Positions 12,101 through 23,600 of a stretch of DNA of 64,000 nt are shown here, one piece after another. Made by a program: the position numbers and the translations under genes. The DNA comes from Streblospio benedicti (taxonomy: Eukaryota > Annelida > Polychaeta > Spionida > Spionidae). Each line of letters begins with the position of its first letter. Positions within the stretch are counted from its first letter, which is position 1. The DNA is taken from positions 6,011,894 through 6,075,893 of the forward strand of contig CM032660.1 in assembly GCA_019095985.1 (NCBI GenBank), given 5' to 3'. The notes under the pieces are model-generated. The model made no database searches, was not told where the DNA came from, and saw only the letters and a list, made by a program, of their open reading frames with translations.

Positions 12101-13745
12101 GCCGTGAAAGTAACTCCAATAGTTACACAAACAAGATGGAGGCAATGTCTGCTGATTGCGCAAGCATTGTGTTTCGCTTGTTTGTGACTAACTAACTAAC
12201 TGTAACTAGCTATGTGTGTATGTCTCCGGACAAGCTAGAGCTTTAACCGCTGCACCGATTTTGTTCAAACTTTACACGACTATGACGTATGAGGCGACAC
12301 CAAAGTGATGCAAATTTGGGCACTCTGCCAATTAAATTGTGCTTTCTAGAAGCCCATTTATGACATTTTACTGATATTCAATGCACTTAAGCCAGCAAGA
12401 AAAAAATCAATATTCCAACTAAGCAGCAAATATTGATTATTGGGTTTGAAACTGATATTGATTATTATCTGTTATTCAAATAGTGCTATTGTATGGCAAC
12501 ACAAATATCTTTTTCCTGGATATATTGATTCTGATTCATTCTGATGTTTGCTCCTCAAATTCATAAATTTCTTGATTGTAAAGTACACATCATTTCAGTA
12601 TATATCTGAATTGCCCATAAGTCAACGTCGTTCTAGCGACGCAGTGTTCTTTGAACACTTTTGATCTAGTTAAAATTTTTGTTCTGTTGATTATTTGAAT
12701 TTCTGGTACTAAGATATATTAGGTACATGTCAATAATAAGTGTATATAATTAGGTTGTACATATTGAACACATGCTAAACTCGCCAAAGAGGTCACAAAT
12801 CAAATTTAGATATTACCACCATGTCGCCCATAACTCCCGACATTGTAGTCCAACAAATGAAGTTACTCCACCAAAGACTGGCGTTACCGGCAACATGATA
12901 AATATCAAAATGCATTGAACTCATTTGAAGAGTTTGACTTGTGTTCAAAAAGTGGTACAAGTGTGTGCTTTCTAATTGTAAATGGCTAGGGTTGATAGCT
13001 ATATACCTATTAAAATGATTCCAGAGATTATGCCTCCATCTTGTTTTCGGTAGCTCAAGAAGTTACTCTCCCGGCTTTACCCCAGTGACATTCAGAATAA
13101 ATTGTTTTTGGATATACATGTACCCAGTATAGTACAATTTTAAGTTATGAGAGGGTGGCAAAGCACTGTAGGGTATCCTTATTTGCTATGGCCTTCTGTG
13201 TAACAAATAACTGGTGTTCTCGTCTGGATTGTAGACATTTAGAACATTCAGTTAGATCATTTAACTAACACTTGTTTATGGAATTCATTTACTTTTTCCA
13301 CTCACTGTAGATGGGAATTTCGCACAGAAGATTATGACATAGGCTTTGGAATAATGAGGCTTCTTGACGATGGGAAGGAGGAAGAAATTGTGCCAATCGA
13401 AAGATACAAATGTCACCAAGTGGCAGAAGATGGAAGCTTTTTGTGTCAACAGACAGGCCAATGTATGAATATTTATCATGGCAGCACTGTTATCATTGTT
13501 CAAATTATGGGAAAGTTTTCTATCAGAACAAAAATCAATACATACGTGCAGGTTGATAAAATCATTAATTGAATAACCATTATTCTACTGTATTCATATT
13601 TTTTATTAACGTACCGTATTTTTTTTCTCTTGCAGACCACTTGGTGTTTGATAACAAGTCCAGTTGGATACGACCAAAAAATTTGCATTACTACATAACA
13701 TTAGATGGTTTTAAAGATGGATTTCACACAATTATTAATGATTAA
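144..13745 (+). CDS. SEC14L: SEC14-like protein (CRAL-TRIO + GOLD), 5' truncated
   Basis: Exons with GT-AG borders and compatible phases: 144-187, 983-1045 (second copy 3053-3115), 4513-4701, 5003-5078, 5201-5281, 5704-5787, 8124-8230, 11489-11628, 13311-13462, 13636-13745 (stop TAA). The predicted protein matches SEC14L2/TAP-type proteins in order: the end of the CRAL-TRIO N region ([10 protein letters not shown]), the lipid-binding fold ([49 protein letters not shown]) and a C-terminal GOLD beta-sandwich ([28 protein letters not shown]). The family moves hydrophobic ligands such as tocopherol, squalene and phosphoinositides between membranes in the cytosol. The first coding exon or exons lie upstream of the window. 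No break is seen in the exons shown. The ligand cannot be told from sequence. It converges on malectin. Confidence 0.93.
983..1045 (+). CDS. SEC14-like exon, copy 1
   Basis: This is a 63 nt (21 codon, phase 0-0) exon, acceptor ttggacttcag and donor gtctgtg, encoding [20 protein letters not shown] plus a Lys. It corresponds to the family segment between the CRAL-TRIO N-terminal helices and the lipid-binding fold. The same exon with its flanking intron recurs at 3053-3115 beyond a sequencing gap. Only one copy fits the family alignment, so one is an extra copy, either real or made by assembly. Confidence 0.85.
1247..2626. mobile_element. Foldback (long inverted repeat) DNA element
   Basis: The left arm (1247-~1345) carries two full 23 bp direct subrepeats (cttcctcggtccattaaggc plus aag) and part of a third, then a unique part containing cgcgctattacgtgtaacgt. 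The right arm (~2448-2580) is its reverse complement with the same subrepeats. Inverted arms built of short direct subrepeats are typical of foldback elements. The interior (~1.1 kb) is AT-rich, with an imperfect direct repeat (1375-1450, 1558-1640) and a hairpin near 1992-2048; no recognisable protein is seen. The right end is blurred by the gap. Confidence 0.7.
2627..2726. other. Assembly gap (100 N)
   Basis: Exactly 100 unknown bases, so the length is a placeholder. It sits between the foldback element and the second copy of the duplicated exon region. Confidence 0.99.
3053..3115 (+). CDS. SEC14-like exon, copy 2 (duplicate)
   Basis: Its coding sequence is identical to the exon at 983-1045, with both splice sites kept. 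The flanking intron sequence (about 2780-3315 against 705-1246) is nearly identical too, differing by a few single bases and small indels. Because the exon is 63 nt long and in phase, including both copies would keep the frame and repeat 21 residues that the family has only once. Confidence 0.8.
3339..4400 (+). mobile_element. TIR element, CCCCAATTTCACA family, copy A
   Basis: The left end reads ccccaatttcacag followed by ctccaaaagacg; the right end reads gcgtcttttggagg then ggatcggccatgtgaaatgg, its inverted partner. The interior shares long stretches with the copies at 5960-6677, 6730-7457 and 49138-50086 (for example the blocks around ggctggttcgg, the gatgaaacgg(t) block and the gttatcacttctctggagaa block). 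No transposase is seen, so it is a non-autonomous DNA transposon of about 1.06 kb. It lies in a SEC14-like intron. Confidence 0.75.
5960..6677 (-). mobile_element. TIR element, CCCCAATTTCACA family, copy B
   Basis: Ends are ccccaatttcacatat at the left and the inverted tatgtgaaattggggg at the right. The interior matches copies A, C and D in reverse complement. It is about 720 bp, non-autonomous, in the SEC14-like intron 5788-8123, and lies about 50 bp from copy C in opposite orientation. Confidence 0.75.
6730..7457 (+). mobile_element. TIR element, CCCCAATTTCACA family, copy C
   Basis: The right end (gcgtcttttggaccacctgg, then ggctgtgaaattggggg) is intact. The left end starts inside the inverted repeat at gctccaaatgctcaagaaga and lacks the outermost ccccaatttcaca. 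The interior is closely similar to copy D at 49138-50086. Confidence 0.75.
7557..7688. repeat. Small foldback repeat (palindromic MITE)
   Basis: Two arms of about 55 bp (caatgcctcgattcattacc ... and ... gcaggtaatggattgagtaa) are reverse complements with a spacer of roughly 20 bp. Arms include attctaaaatccaaat and its inverse atttggattttaga. It could form a long hairpin. It lies in the SEC14-like intron 5788-8123. Confidence 0.65.
8336..8561. mobile_element. Short TIR element (TAGAGCCCTGC), hAT-like MITE candidate
   Basis: The element opens with tagagccctgc and closes with the inverse gcagggctcta, about 225 bp apart. Inside are diverged repeats of acccacactc/aacatgc type. Short inverted ends of this kind occur in hAT-derived MITEs, but I see no clear 8 bp target duplication, so the superfamily is a guess. 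Confidence 0.5.
9284..11389. mobile_element. 2.1 kb inverted-repeat element of unresolved class
   Basis: The left end begins agggagtggtcacaaaatac and runs through agaggaggggaggggcgtga; the right end is the inverse, closing with aatgaccactccct. The inverted repeat is about 50 bp, followed by G-rich runs on both inner sides. Inside are short coding-looking stretches: on the minus strand within about 9613-9730 and 10900-11260, and on the plus strand 9846-10082. I do not recognise these proteins, so the class is left open. It occupies most of the SEC14-like intron 8231-11488. Confidence 0.65.
9846..10025 (+). other. Exon-like open stretch, unidentified
   Basis: These 60 open codons ([20 protein letters not shown] ... 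IRAVWPT) are preceded by a cag acceptor-like site (aactcgcaaattcag) and followed by a gtaaac donor-like site. Both ends are phase 0, matching the host intron, so it could be spliced in without breaking the frame. The SEC14 family is contiguous across this point and needs no extra exon. The stretch lies inside the 2.1 kb inverted-repeat element, so it is more likely a remnant of that element. Confidence 0.3.
11717..11766. repeat. GGGGGT simple repeat
   Basis: About 50 bp of gggggt/gggagt units lie in a SEC14-like intron. The G-runs on the coding strand of the transcript could form a G-quadruplex. Confidence 0.85.
11767..13310. other. SEC14-like intron, dispersed repeat-like sequence
   Basis: No exon is seen. 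The stretch near 11960-12380 (a taactaactaact run, then gctttaaccgctgcaccgat) has the look of a dispersed repeat, but I could not find its ends. Confidence 0.4.
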
Positions 13746-16254
13746 CTGCTCTTGTGAATGCTTAAGTGTAGCTTTATATTGTATCATAACTGGATTGGGA
13801 GTTGAGTATGTATTTTTTTCCACGAATCAAAATATCTGTTATTAAAACAAATATTAGTTTTTTTTATATTTATTTAAAAATGTCCCTTAACAATCATTAT
13901 TACAATCACACAACACAGCAAGGCCACATAGGTTATTATATAATACATTGTCCATTCTGTAAAACCCTATACAGTTTTCAATAATTTGCTTTTAAATATT
14001 GACGTGATTTCCAATAATTTATGTTTTGGTGATTATAAACTACTTGACATTGTGGAAATCAAACTAAAACATGAATTGTTGAATATCTTACAACAAATTA
14101 TCTCAAAAACAAATTCATTTTGTCAAGCCCCATACCAGAAATATTAATCAGTTTTTAACATAAAGGGTTTTACAGTAATCAATAATGAAAACATAATCTT
14201 TTTTAATATCCTGGCTCACCATTTCATTCTTTAATTATGTAAGTGATGTAACTAATGTACAAACACGGATTTAGACGAACGAAATAATAAATTGTGGCTA
14301 TGACTTACACAATATAAGAATCACCATACTCTTTTGCAACATGTACATAGAACCACTCAAAATAAAACAATAACATTAAAATAAATCATACAATCATATC
14401 TACCAGTCAGAAAGAACTAATGTACGGTCTAAATTGTTTTACATCTTTATTTATATATTTACATGACACTTGCATAAATGTTCAGTTGTTAAGCATACAT
14501 TGTACATAATTTATTTTGGCCAACATAGAAAAAATAAACATCTTTCATGAATATAAAAACATTTATTTTAGAATAAATATGTGGCCTATATGAATAATTG
14601 TAGCAAAGTAGTGCAGTAGCTATTAGAATATTAAAGTCATTAAATATACTGTGCTATCTCGATATACAAAATTGCTTTCTTCTGAGGGAAATATGATGCA
14701 TGATAGCAATATATATGCTGGTAATAATGACGACTATTTTAATAATATACATTTCTTTTTATAGATGAAGGTAAAAAATATACACATCATATCATCTAAT
14801 TGCTACAAAAATGGTAGCAAGTCATGTCATACTTGTTTTCATGAGAACGTAATCCTGCTATGCTACATTCACACATAAGAATATGTTCAGCTGTGACATT
14901 GTATAATATACAATTTGGTGAAATTATCTACAATCATTAACATAATAATCTTTGCAATAAAATAGTATGAACACCAAGAAACAAAAGTGAATAAAAATAA
15001 CAAAATCAGCATTTATAAATGGCATGATTTCCCATTAAAATTATTTAACAGGGAAACACTAGTTGATATACATGACATATCAATTATATATAAGAGAATA
15101 GAAGTCTGATTTTGAATTGACAAGCAACTAACAATGGTAACTCATAACCTACTTAATTCAATACAATCAAAAATATTTATCAAATCTAACCCACCCATCC
15201 TTTAGTTAAAAAAAAATAAAAATAAAAAAAGCAACTTTAATAACGTATACACTATTTCAAACTCAATCTGAGCAGTTATGATTGAGCCCTCAACATGATC
15301 CTATATGAAAATAAAAAGGTTTACAAATAACTTGCCCCTGAATAGTGGTCAGTTTGTGTGTTCCTAAAACACAAGTAATTTTCAATATTCGTTTAGTACA
15401 TTTAATTCTTGGTTTAAAATCTATGTTCCCCTATAGAAATTGTATTAAAATCAATATTACTTTTATATGAATTAATAGCAGGCTATGGAATTACATTAAA
15501 AATTTACAATACAACAATTTGATATCATACATACAGCCAGAACACCAAAGTAAGAAATCAAATTTTCACAGTGCAAGTAAATAAAATGTGTTAACAGAGT
15601 GTACAAATGTTTGTAATTACAATATCAGTATTCATCTCATTGTGATCTACAGGTAATATAAATAAATATTTAAAATTGGTGTCATTATTACAGAAATCTT
15701 TGAACTTTGAAGTTCATGATTATCTACAAAACACAGTGCAATTAGCATAAGCAACAAAAAATGTCATCAAATGCAAGTATGATTGGGTGTTCTTAATGAT
15801 GTCCATGCACGTTGACCACTGTTTACTAAAATGATCTGTTTAAGCACTGATTTATTTACAGTCAATGCATGCCAAATGAAAGAATGGTCTGAATATTCTG
15901 TAAAATTTGAATGGCACTACCCGAGTGATCAATTACTTACTTATTACTATGTTGGAAAAATTAATTTTGCACACGCTCTTCACAATCAAAAACAATAAAT
16001 ATTATCACGATTATTTTCTCCTACGAGATCATTTTTCAAGACTACAATAATACTACCGTATAAGCTAGTATTTAGTTTCTTACATGTATATTGTATAAGG
16101 TAATGCCTTTTTGACTATAACAGTACAGAAATATTGACACTATCATAAAAATTTAAGTCCACAATATTGTAGCTGGTTACAGTCAGATGAAGAGCTCACA
16201 TACGCACACAGCATTTTCTCAAAAGGAATGATGTAGATTGTCAGAACGGTGATA
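13746..16254. other. Convergent 3' ends, AT-rich, no coding sequence
   Basis: This holds the 3' untranslated regions of the SEC14-like gene (+) and malectin (-), which face each other tail to tail. It is very AT-rich with many aataaa/ttatt-like words on both strands, so poly(A) sites cannot be fixed by eye. No open frame of note is seen. Confidence 0.6.
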
Positions 16255-18627
16255 TTACAACTTGCACAAGCAGAAAACAAGTGGGATGAATGCTCCAACA
16301 GCAACCACAACAGGAAGCATCATGGAACTTGTGTCATCAGCAGCATAGGGGTCCTGTAATCAGAACATAAATACATAGAAATATAGATACAGAAAAAATG
16401 TTAAGATAAACAGTACTATGCAGGGTCACAACAGGTATTTAGCAAACCAAGACATTCAAAGTTTGGTCATTGCTTTAGGCTATTGATTACAAGTTAAAGT
16501 AATAATCAATGGCAGATTTTAACAAATCTAAGAAAATCTATTGCTTGTGGCATATCAGATCTACTGATTGTGAAAAAGACACAATTCTGACTAGCATTTT
16601 TAAGCAAGTTTAATAATTACTATAAAAGAACATGAACAGGTATAGCTAATCAAGTATTTCACAGTAAATAATAGTTATCATTCATCTTTATTTGTTCTTT
16701 GTGTATTTTCATGCCTTCAGTACTTGATCAAACCTTGAATGATGAAGTGTTGAACATTAACAAACAACAAATAAAAAAGATAGAAAAACAATATCTACCA
16801 TAAACAACTTTATTGGCTATCTATTCACCTATCATTTTTAACACACATATTTATTTGAACAGCTATAATTAATGAAAGCCAATAAAGCCATGGATTTTAA
16901 ACACAAATAAATGTGTCCACAAACCTGAACTTTAGGCCCAGATGATGGTCTCTTTTTGCGATTCTTTACACTGTTGATATCCTCCTCCATATCATCCTCT
17001 TCCTCTTCGTTCACTTCATTCTGGTGGTCAGTGCCTGGGAGTGGGGGCAGTTTTGGCACATCTATGGTTTAAAGTAGCAAAAAACGTTAAGCAAAGAATG
17101 ATATGAAAGATGTAAGATTTTCACTACTAATTTTATCAAACTGCTTTAGAAAATGCTTTATTTGTATTTACATTCGATTTTAAGCCGTCAGTTGTTATAA
17201 ATAAGAAAGCAGTACTTAAGATTTAATTGTTAATCAATCTTATATACATCTCTCTCAATCCAGCTGTTGTCATGTAGCAATTCAGTAAAACATTATCTAT
17301 CAATGAATACAACTTCTTCATTCAACGGGAGGCTTCTGATTTTGTATGATCAATATAAAGTGTAAATCAATAGCATTTTCATCCAAATTGAGATTTACTT
17401 GATATGCTACACTATCACATCAATTTTTAATAGTAGATTGATAAATATGCATTTTTCTTAATAGGAAATTACCATATCATTCATATGATTTTGAATTTTC
17501 TAACTTTGACAAAGTTTTTATTCCTGAAGATTTTCAATTGCAAATGTTAATAAGTTTTCTTGCTCATTAATTAAATTTTGTTTGCATTAACAGTTCATTA
17601 AATATAACTTCTTCACTATTTACAGCTTACAATAAATCACACACACTCACAATTTACAGCTTACAATTTACTTTCAATCAATGCATGTCATTTATTGTCT
17701 GACTGAGTAACACATTTTATACATATTGATATCACATATTGATGTTCATTATAAGTGATACGCCCTTATAAAAAGAAAAACACATCAATATCCAAATTTA
17801 ATACTTTGCGCTACAATTGACACTTCCAAATGTGGTAAAATGAATGATTCTAGTCAATAAGCTGTTGGATTTTTGTACTTTAAAATTTGCCATTTTCATA
17901 TAAAAAGTATGCATGCAAGTAATTTTTGATAAAGAAATGCATATAAATTCTCTGAGCACTTTGATTGGTTATTAAATACGTGTTCAGGTTGATTGGTATG
18001 TCAGAAATTAGGAATATTGTTTAAAACAAAAAACTTGCTGTAATTGCTATGATACCGTATACGACCATCCAAGTACCCAGGATGCTTAGATTGAAATTTT
18101 CTCCAAATGGGGGATGGGTGCTTATTCGGATGTGAGACTGAATTTTATTTGCTGGCCTGAGACCGGGGCTAGAGACCTCAGTAATCAGAGATCTAATTTT
18201 TGGGTAGAGCCGCAACCAACTTAACCTCACTTTGATAATTTATTTTTCAAATTATTTTGTTTTTGATGTTTTCATGAAAATAGCAGTTACCTATTAAAGG
18301 ATAAATGATATGTCAAACGATGACTAACACATATTCCTCTATTCAATAAAGTCCAGATAAAAACAAAATCAGGTGAGAAATCATGTTGAGATTATCAACT
18401 AGGATCATGATTATGTGAAAGGGGGGGCGCTTAACAACATTTACAGAAAGAGTGTGGGAGGGGTGGGGGTGGGGGATTCCACTGTGGTAGGCGTTTGGAT
18501 GGTCGTATAAATAAAATTAAACAAACCAATCCTTGCAACCATATATAGAACAGCCATGAATAAACTTACCATCCATTGTGCCCCTCATAACATACATCGC
18601 ATTAATCTTGGGGTTGTCGCGGTCAGT
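16255..18627 (-). CDS. MLEC: Malectin, last three coding exons
   Basis: Exons on the minus strand: 18627-18570 (58 nt), 17061-16925 (137 nt), 16353-16255 (99 nt with TAA), all with GT-AG borders and matching phases. They encode DNPKINAMYVMRGTMDD (end of the malectin beta-sandwich), then VPKLPPLPG, an acidic linker (EEEEDDMEED), a basic KNRKKRPSSG stretch, and the C-terminal membrane anchor DPYAADDTSSMMLPVVVAVG followed by AFIPLVFCLCKL. Vertebrate malectin has the same order and a very similar last 30 residues. Malectin is an ER type I membrane lectin that binds diglucosylated N-glycans and works in early glycoprotein quality control with ribophorin I. The carbohydrate-binding domain and signal peptide exons were not found. 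Confidence 0.9.
18418..18475. repeat. G-rich low-complexity patch
   Basis: The runs ggggggg and gtgggaggggtgggggtggg lie between malectin exons 18627-18570 and 17061-16925. No element ends were recognised. Confidence 0.6.
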
Positions 18628-20323
18628 CTGTAATTCAGACATCAGTACACTTAAATTTTGCAATATTTGGAGAAAACAAATAGCATGCCATATGCTTAAT
18701 GGAAAAAAAAATCATGAAATACATTTTGAGCATTGTTTATTCATACATAATGTGTTGAGAGGTTTGTTTTTTTCCGATTCACTTTAGTTTTTGTTGCAAA
18801 TAGCAATATTCTACCCTTTCCCATTTCGAAATAGCTGTAAAATCGCTGCATGAGATTAAAAAAACTATCCATTATAATTTAGCAATATATTTTTCTAACT
18901 GATGCAAAATTAGCCATATTGCTCTGCAGCATAAGTCTGCATAACTGCATTAGGCAGGTGCAATTAGGTATAAATCCAAATTGAACCAGAAATATCAAGT
19001 GACAGGTCCTACATATTTTATTTCCTGTTTCATATAATACATTGGTACATTACAATAATTTAAAAAAAAGAAGAAACTAGATAAATAATGGGTACCAAAC
19101 AAACCTTAATAGGTTTTTACTTCCTATTCAAAAACACTAATATATTTATTCTATCAACTAAAATATTACGTTAACCTATTTATACTTTTCGTTAGCGGAA
19201 GTGTTTCAGTTATGGGCAGTGTTCCAGTAATGGGCACATCATACGTACGTAGGGTTGATTATTACATGTATCTCTACAGGAATGCACACGTTTGACGTAA
19301 TGACAGCACGTAGCAAGAGGAAACAATCTAGCGATTGATTAGCTACATTTTTTTAATCAATGAAACAATAAGTTTTAATATACATATTTGCTCATGAACA
19401 TTAGTATCTATAATTCATACAAACTGTTAAGTGGTTTGTTTAGTCACCACGGCATCTCGTGACCTGCCCATAAGGCCATAACTAGAGCAATCTTTTAAAC
19501 GTCAAACATAATCAGGTGGAAACGATCAGCAAAAATAAAAAGATAAATTATGGTACTTATTTGATGAAGCCAGTACTCTAGTATTGTGTAATGATAGAAC
19601 ATACCTCATTGATAATATTTTGATNNNNNNNNNNNNNNNNNNNNNNNNNNNNNNNNNNNNNNNNNNNNNNNNNNNNNNNNNNNNNNNNNNNNNNNNNNNN
19701 NNNNNNNNNNNNNNNNNNNNNNNNATATTTTGAATAATGTGTACTGGTATTTATGACTTATTTATGCTTTTTCCACACACTTCTGGTATACACCACACGT
19801 TGTATGTCGTGACATAGGCCGATAATAGAAAGGTAGACGTAATTGATTAATGTTTTCAAGGCCAGAAATCATATGTCAGGTTGTATATAGCATCACTATA
19901 CACAAAAAGGTGAAAAAAGGAGAAAAAAAAAAAAAAAAAGAAAAAATACGCACGCGCACATGTACCACACAGACGCTCACACACTTTGATAGATACCTAT
20001 TATAACTGTTAAATTATTTATTTCAAAGCTTCTGTCCTGAAACGTGCACGATGAATGTCAAGTCTACATGGCCCAATTTGGACACCTCCTTTCCACGAAC
20101 TTTGAAACATATGTAGACATCTACTTCAGTTGCATGAGTTGCATTGATAAATCCGGCACACTTCAAGTACATAAAACTATACCAGTAGGCTATATTCAGC
20201 AGACGATTAATAAACAATGTAGAAGTCCTATCAGTACTATAGCAGTTTAAACACATTAAAACTCGGGATATACACATCATTAACAGCGTTTGCAAATGTG
20301 GTGATGAAAATTGTTCTATACAG
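18628..20323. other. Upstream of malectin and CYP4; no exon seen, contains a gap
   Basis: AT-rich sequence with a 100 N gap at 19625-19724. It should hold the upstream part of malectin (-) and the promoter of CYP4 (+). I found no stretch resembling the malectin lectin domain on the minus strand. A poly-A patch lies at 19921-19946. Confidence 0.5.
19625..19724. other. Assembly gap (100 N)
   Basis: A placeholder of exactly 100 N. It is the only place between malectin exon 18570-18627 and the CYP4 start where unseen malectin exons could hide nearby. Confidence 0.99.
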
Positions 20324-20637
20324 ATGATGCAGATAACAGTTTCCTCGAAATATGCCGTCAGCATATTGCTCGGCATTCCCCTTACATGGAGTTTGTACCA
20401 CATTTGGCGAGCCATAAACGCAAGAAAAGTTGTGTCAGACAAGCTGAAATATCTGTTTAGAGGACCTCGCGGACATTGGTTACTTGGCAATATGTACGAG
20501 GTACGGACGAATAATCACCCCTTTATCTGATCTGAATTAAAGGGGTGCCATGTGCATACGCACACGCAGATGTACGCACTTATTTGTGATTTTTAGATTA
20601 TGGGATGTGGACGATGTTCCAAAAAACTAAAGAGCCT

Positions 20638-20669
<32 letters not shown>

Positions 20670-23600
20670 TAGGAGCTTGCTAGTCATGACAGTGAGAGCA
20701 GAATCCAACTAATTATATTTACGAACTGTGTAAAATAACTAATATTAATGCCCGTTAACCACTAACTAATTATAATTAAGTTTGACATGTTTGAAACTTT
20801 ACAAAACCCCGTTTGACTTGAAGAACACCAATTGGACTTTGTGCTGTAAAGAAGTGTGACATTCAATGTGAACAGAAACTTTATCATGTGTCAAAACAAG
20901 CCAGGAAGCCAACGAAGGCGCCTGGAACGCACTGTACGGTGATCATCACACTTCTGTAGACAAACACTCAGTTGTAAATGTGGGTTTGAACTAAAACGTC
21001 TATAGTTGAGCGCTGATATATATTCGGTAGGAACTTAATGTGAATTACAGCACTATGTAAAAACATTCATCTTTATAAAGTATACGCTAGCTTCTGGTGA
21101 GTTCTGGTTTAATTTACATGTAACAGCTGTCTATGTTAACGTGATTCAAAGCTTGACCAAGCGGTATTCATTTTCAGCACCCAGGAGTGGGAGAAGAGGG
21201 ACTCAAATTCTATAGAGAATTAACAGCGAAATATGAAAAGGCATTTCTGCTGTGGTACCATGGGGCGGGTGCATTTTTGAACATTATACATCCAGATACA
21301 GTAAAGGACATACTGAAGACTACAGGTGAATCTATATGATATTCTAGGAGCATTAGGCGTATGTCAACATGGCTTTGTGTATAGAGTACTGTTTCAGGTT
21401 TGCAAACTTTTGCAACCACTGAGCCATCCTTAGTTATATCGTTTCCTCAGTGTCTTATTACTGAGGAGGCTGATTTGCTATACACAGGTCTCATAATGAT
21501 TAGGGGGACCGAGCTTTTGTAAAATCCACCCACCACAGACACATGCATCGTTGACATGAAAGGTCCCAGTACTCAGAGACCCTGATAGATTCTTTTAACT
21601 TTGATAGGCATTAGTAGGGCCTACAAACAATTCTATGTGTTTGACATCATAACATTTCACGATTAAAACGTAAAACAACAGCAATACAAAACCTCACCTT
21701 GGAGCCTAGGGGCCTAATCAAATTTTAATCTGGCTCTGTCCTGGCATCCTTGTATTGAGCTCATCTATTGCAATTGTGTGCTCATTAGTCAATGTACAAG
21801 TTATGGGATCAGTTACACGTTTAAGGTTATTCATAGGCAGCGTGAAAGACATTCCCGTGAATCGACCATGTGGTCTGACTGTTGGCCGAAGAGCAAAGCG
21901 TTCAAATACCACTAATATTGTGTACATCATTTGATCACACCCGGCCATCATGAAAAATACAGATGCTCTATCACTATATAAAATTCTACTTGCTGTTTCA
22001 GAACCAAAACCAGTGGAGGACGGGGGCACGTATCATACATTACTTCCCTGGATTGGTATGGTTACTTTTACCAATAACTAATGAGCTGTTAAAATGACTG
22101 CGCAAATATGACATATTGCATGAACGCTCTACAAATAAAACAAGTCCACATGCAGGTATGAAGGTAGTGGGTGTTACTGCAAACCTCAATACTGTATTAA
22201 ACCCTTTTTAAACCTCGCACAGGAGACGGTCTCTTGAACAGCTCTGGGGAAAAGTGGCAGCGTAACCGCCGTTTGTTGACGCCGGCTTTCCACTTTGACG
22301 TACTGCTTCCTTATATGACCATTTACAATGAGGCGACATCCATTTTCTTGGTAATTACCATTCTATTCAACAACACACTGTTCGAGTACTATCAGCAGCA
22401 GGATAATAGATATCATATCGCATACACACAATTCCATTACACTAACATTAGCTATTGGACATCTAAAATAAAATGGTGCATACCATAACAATTGTGAGCC
22501 CCACATTGGGAAATCATCCATGTAGGTTGATTTCTCTACAAATTGGTATCAAGTTAAATTTTGATTTGGCGGCAGCTTGGGTTACGGACCGGGGTTACGT
22601 GGTAGATGATACTTGCTCTGTGTCCATGTAATCTGTGATAATTCTGAACATCCGGCAAACATACCATTAACATCCTCATCTATTTCGGGCTTATTATCAC
22701 AAGTTATATGAACATAGATACTGCAACACTGAATACACGAAGAATATAAATAGATTCCCATACATCGACGATGACAATGATTTCCTTTACAAGACAAAGC
22801 TGGCTAAGCTGAGTGAGCGTGGTGGGAGCGTGGACGTGTTCGGCCCGGTCAGCCTGCTCACTCTCAACGTCATCATGAGGTGCGCCTTCTCTTACGAGGA
22901 GGACGTTCAACAGCAAGGGTCAGTGCTGATTCAAGTGGTCTTTTTCATAGCATAACTACACAAGCTAAAAGCTATATTAATCAGAATCTAAATATGATAT
23001 GCATGAATTCAGGCCAGTGCTCAGTTTTAGGGGTGTGGGGAGGCGATGTTCGGTTATTCTGCAGGCATAATGACAGTAGCATAATGCAATGCATGCGATT
23101 AGGAGAGCCCGATACCACCCAAAGCTGAAATGATGAATTCATTAAATGGTAATGAATATAGAAATAGCCCAGATTATATTCTTATTTCGGACCTGTGCTC
23201 AGGGGTAGGGGTGTCAGTTGAATTCCCATGAACGGCACATTTCTTTCTGGTAAGATCGGATATGAAATTTGTAGGGAAACATCATATGGATGATTGCCCG
23301 GAAGCAGAATAACCGAACATCCGCCCCCCCCCCCCAAACCGAGCACTGCCCTATTGACGCGCATATTATTTTCCGATTCTGATTATTACTATTGTAATGA
23401 TTATTTTTTACTATAGAAATAATATTGCTAATGATAATAACATTATAACTGTTTCTCTATAGGTCACAACATCCATATGTGCAGAATGTTAAAAGCATCA
23501 CGGAGAAGTTAATCGACAGAACATTGTGAGTGTTTACTATTATAAACAATTAAAATATTCCTTGCATTACCAGGATACTCAACTTGCTATATACCCGGCG

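Noticed and set aside
20023-20490. 155-codon minus-strand frame
   Set aside because: It is the antisense of CYP4 exon 1 and its upstream region.
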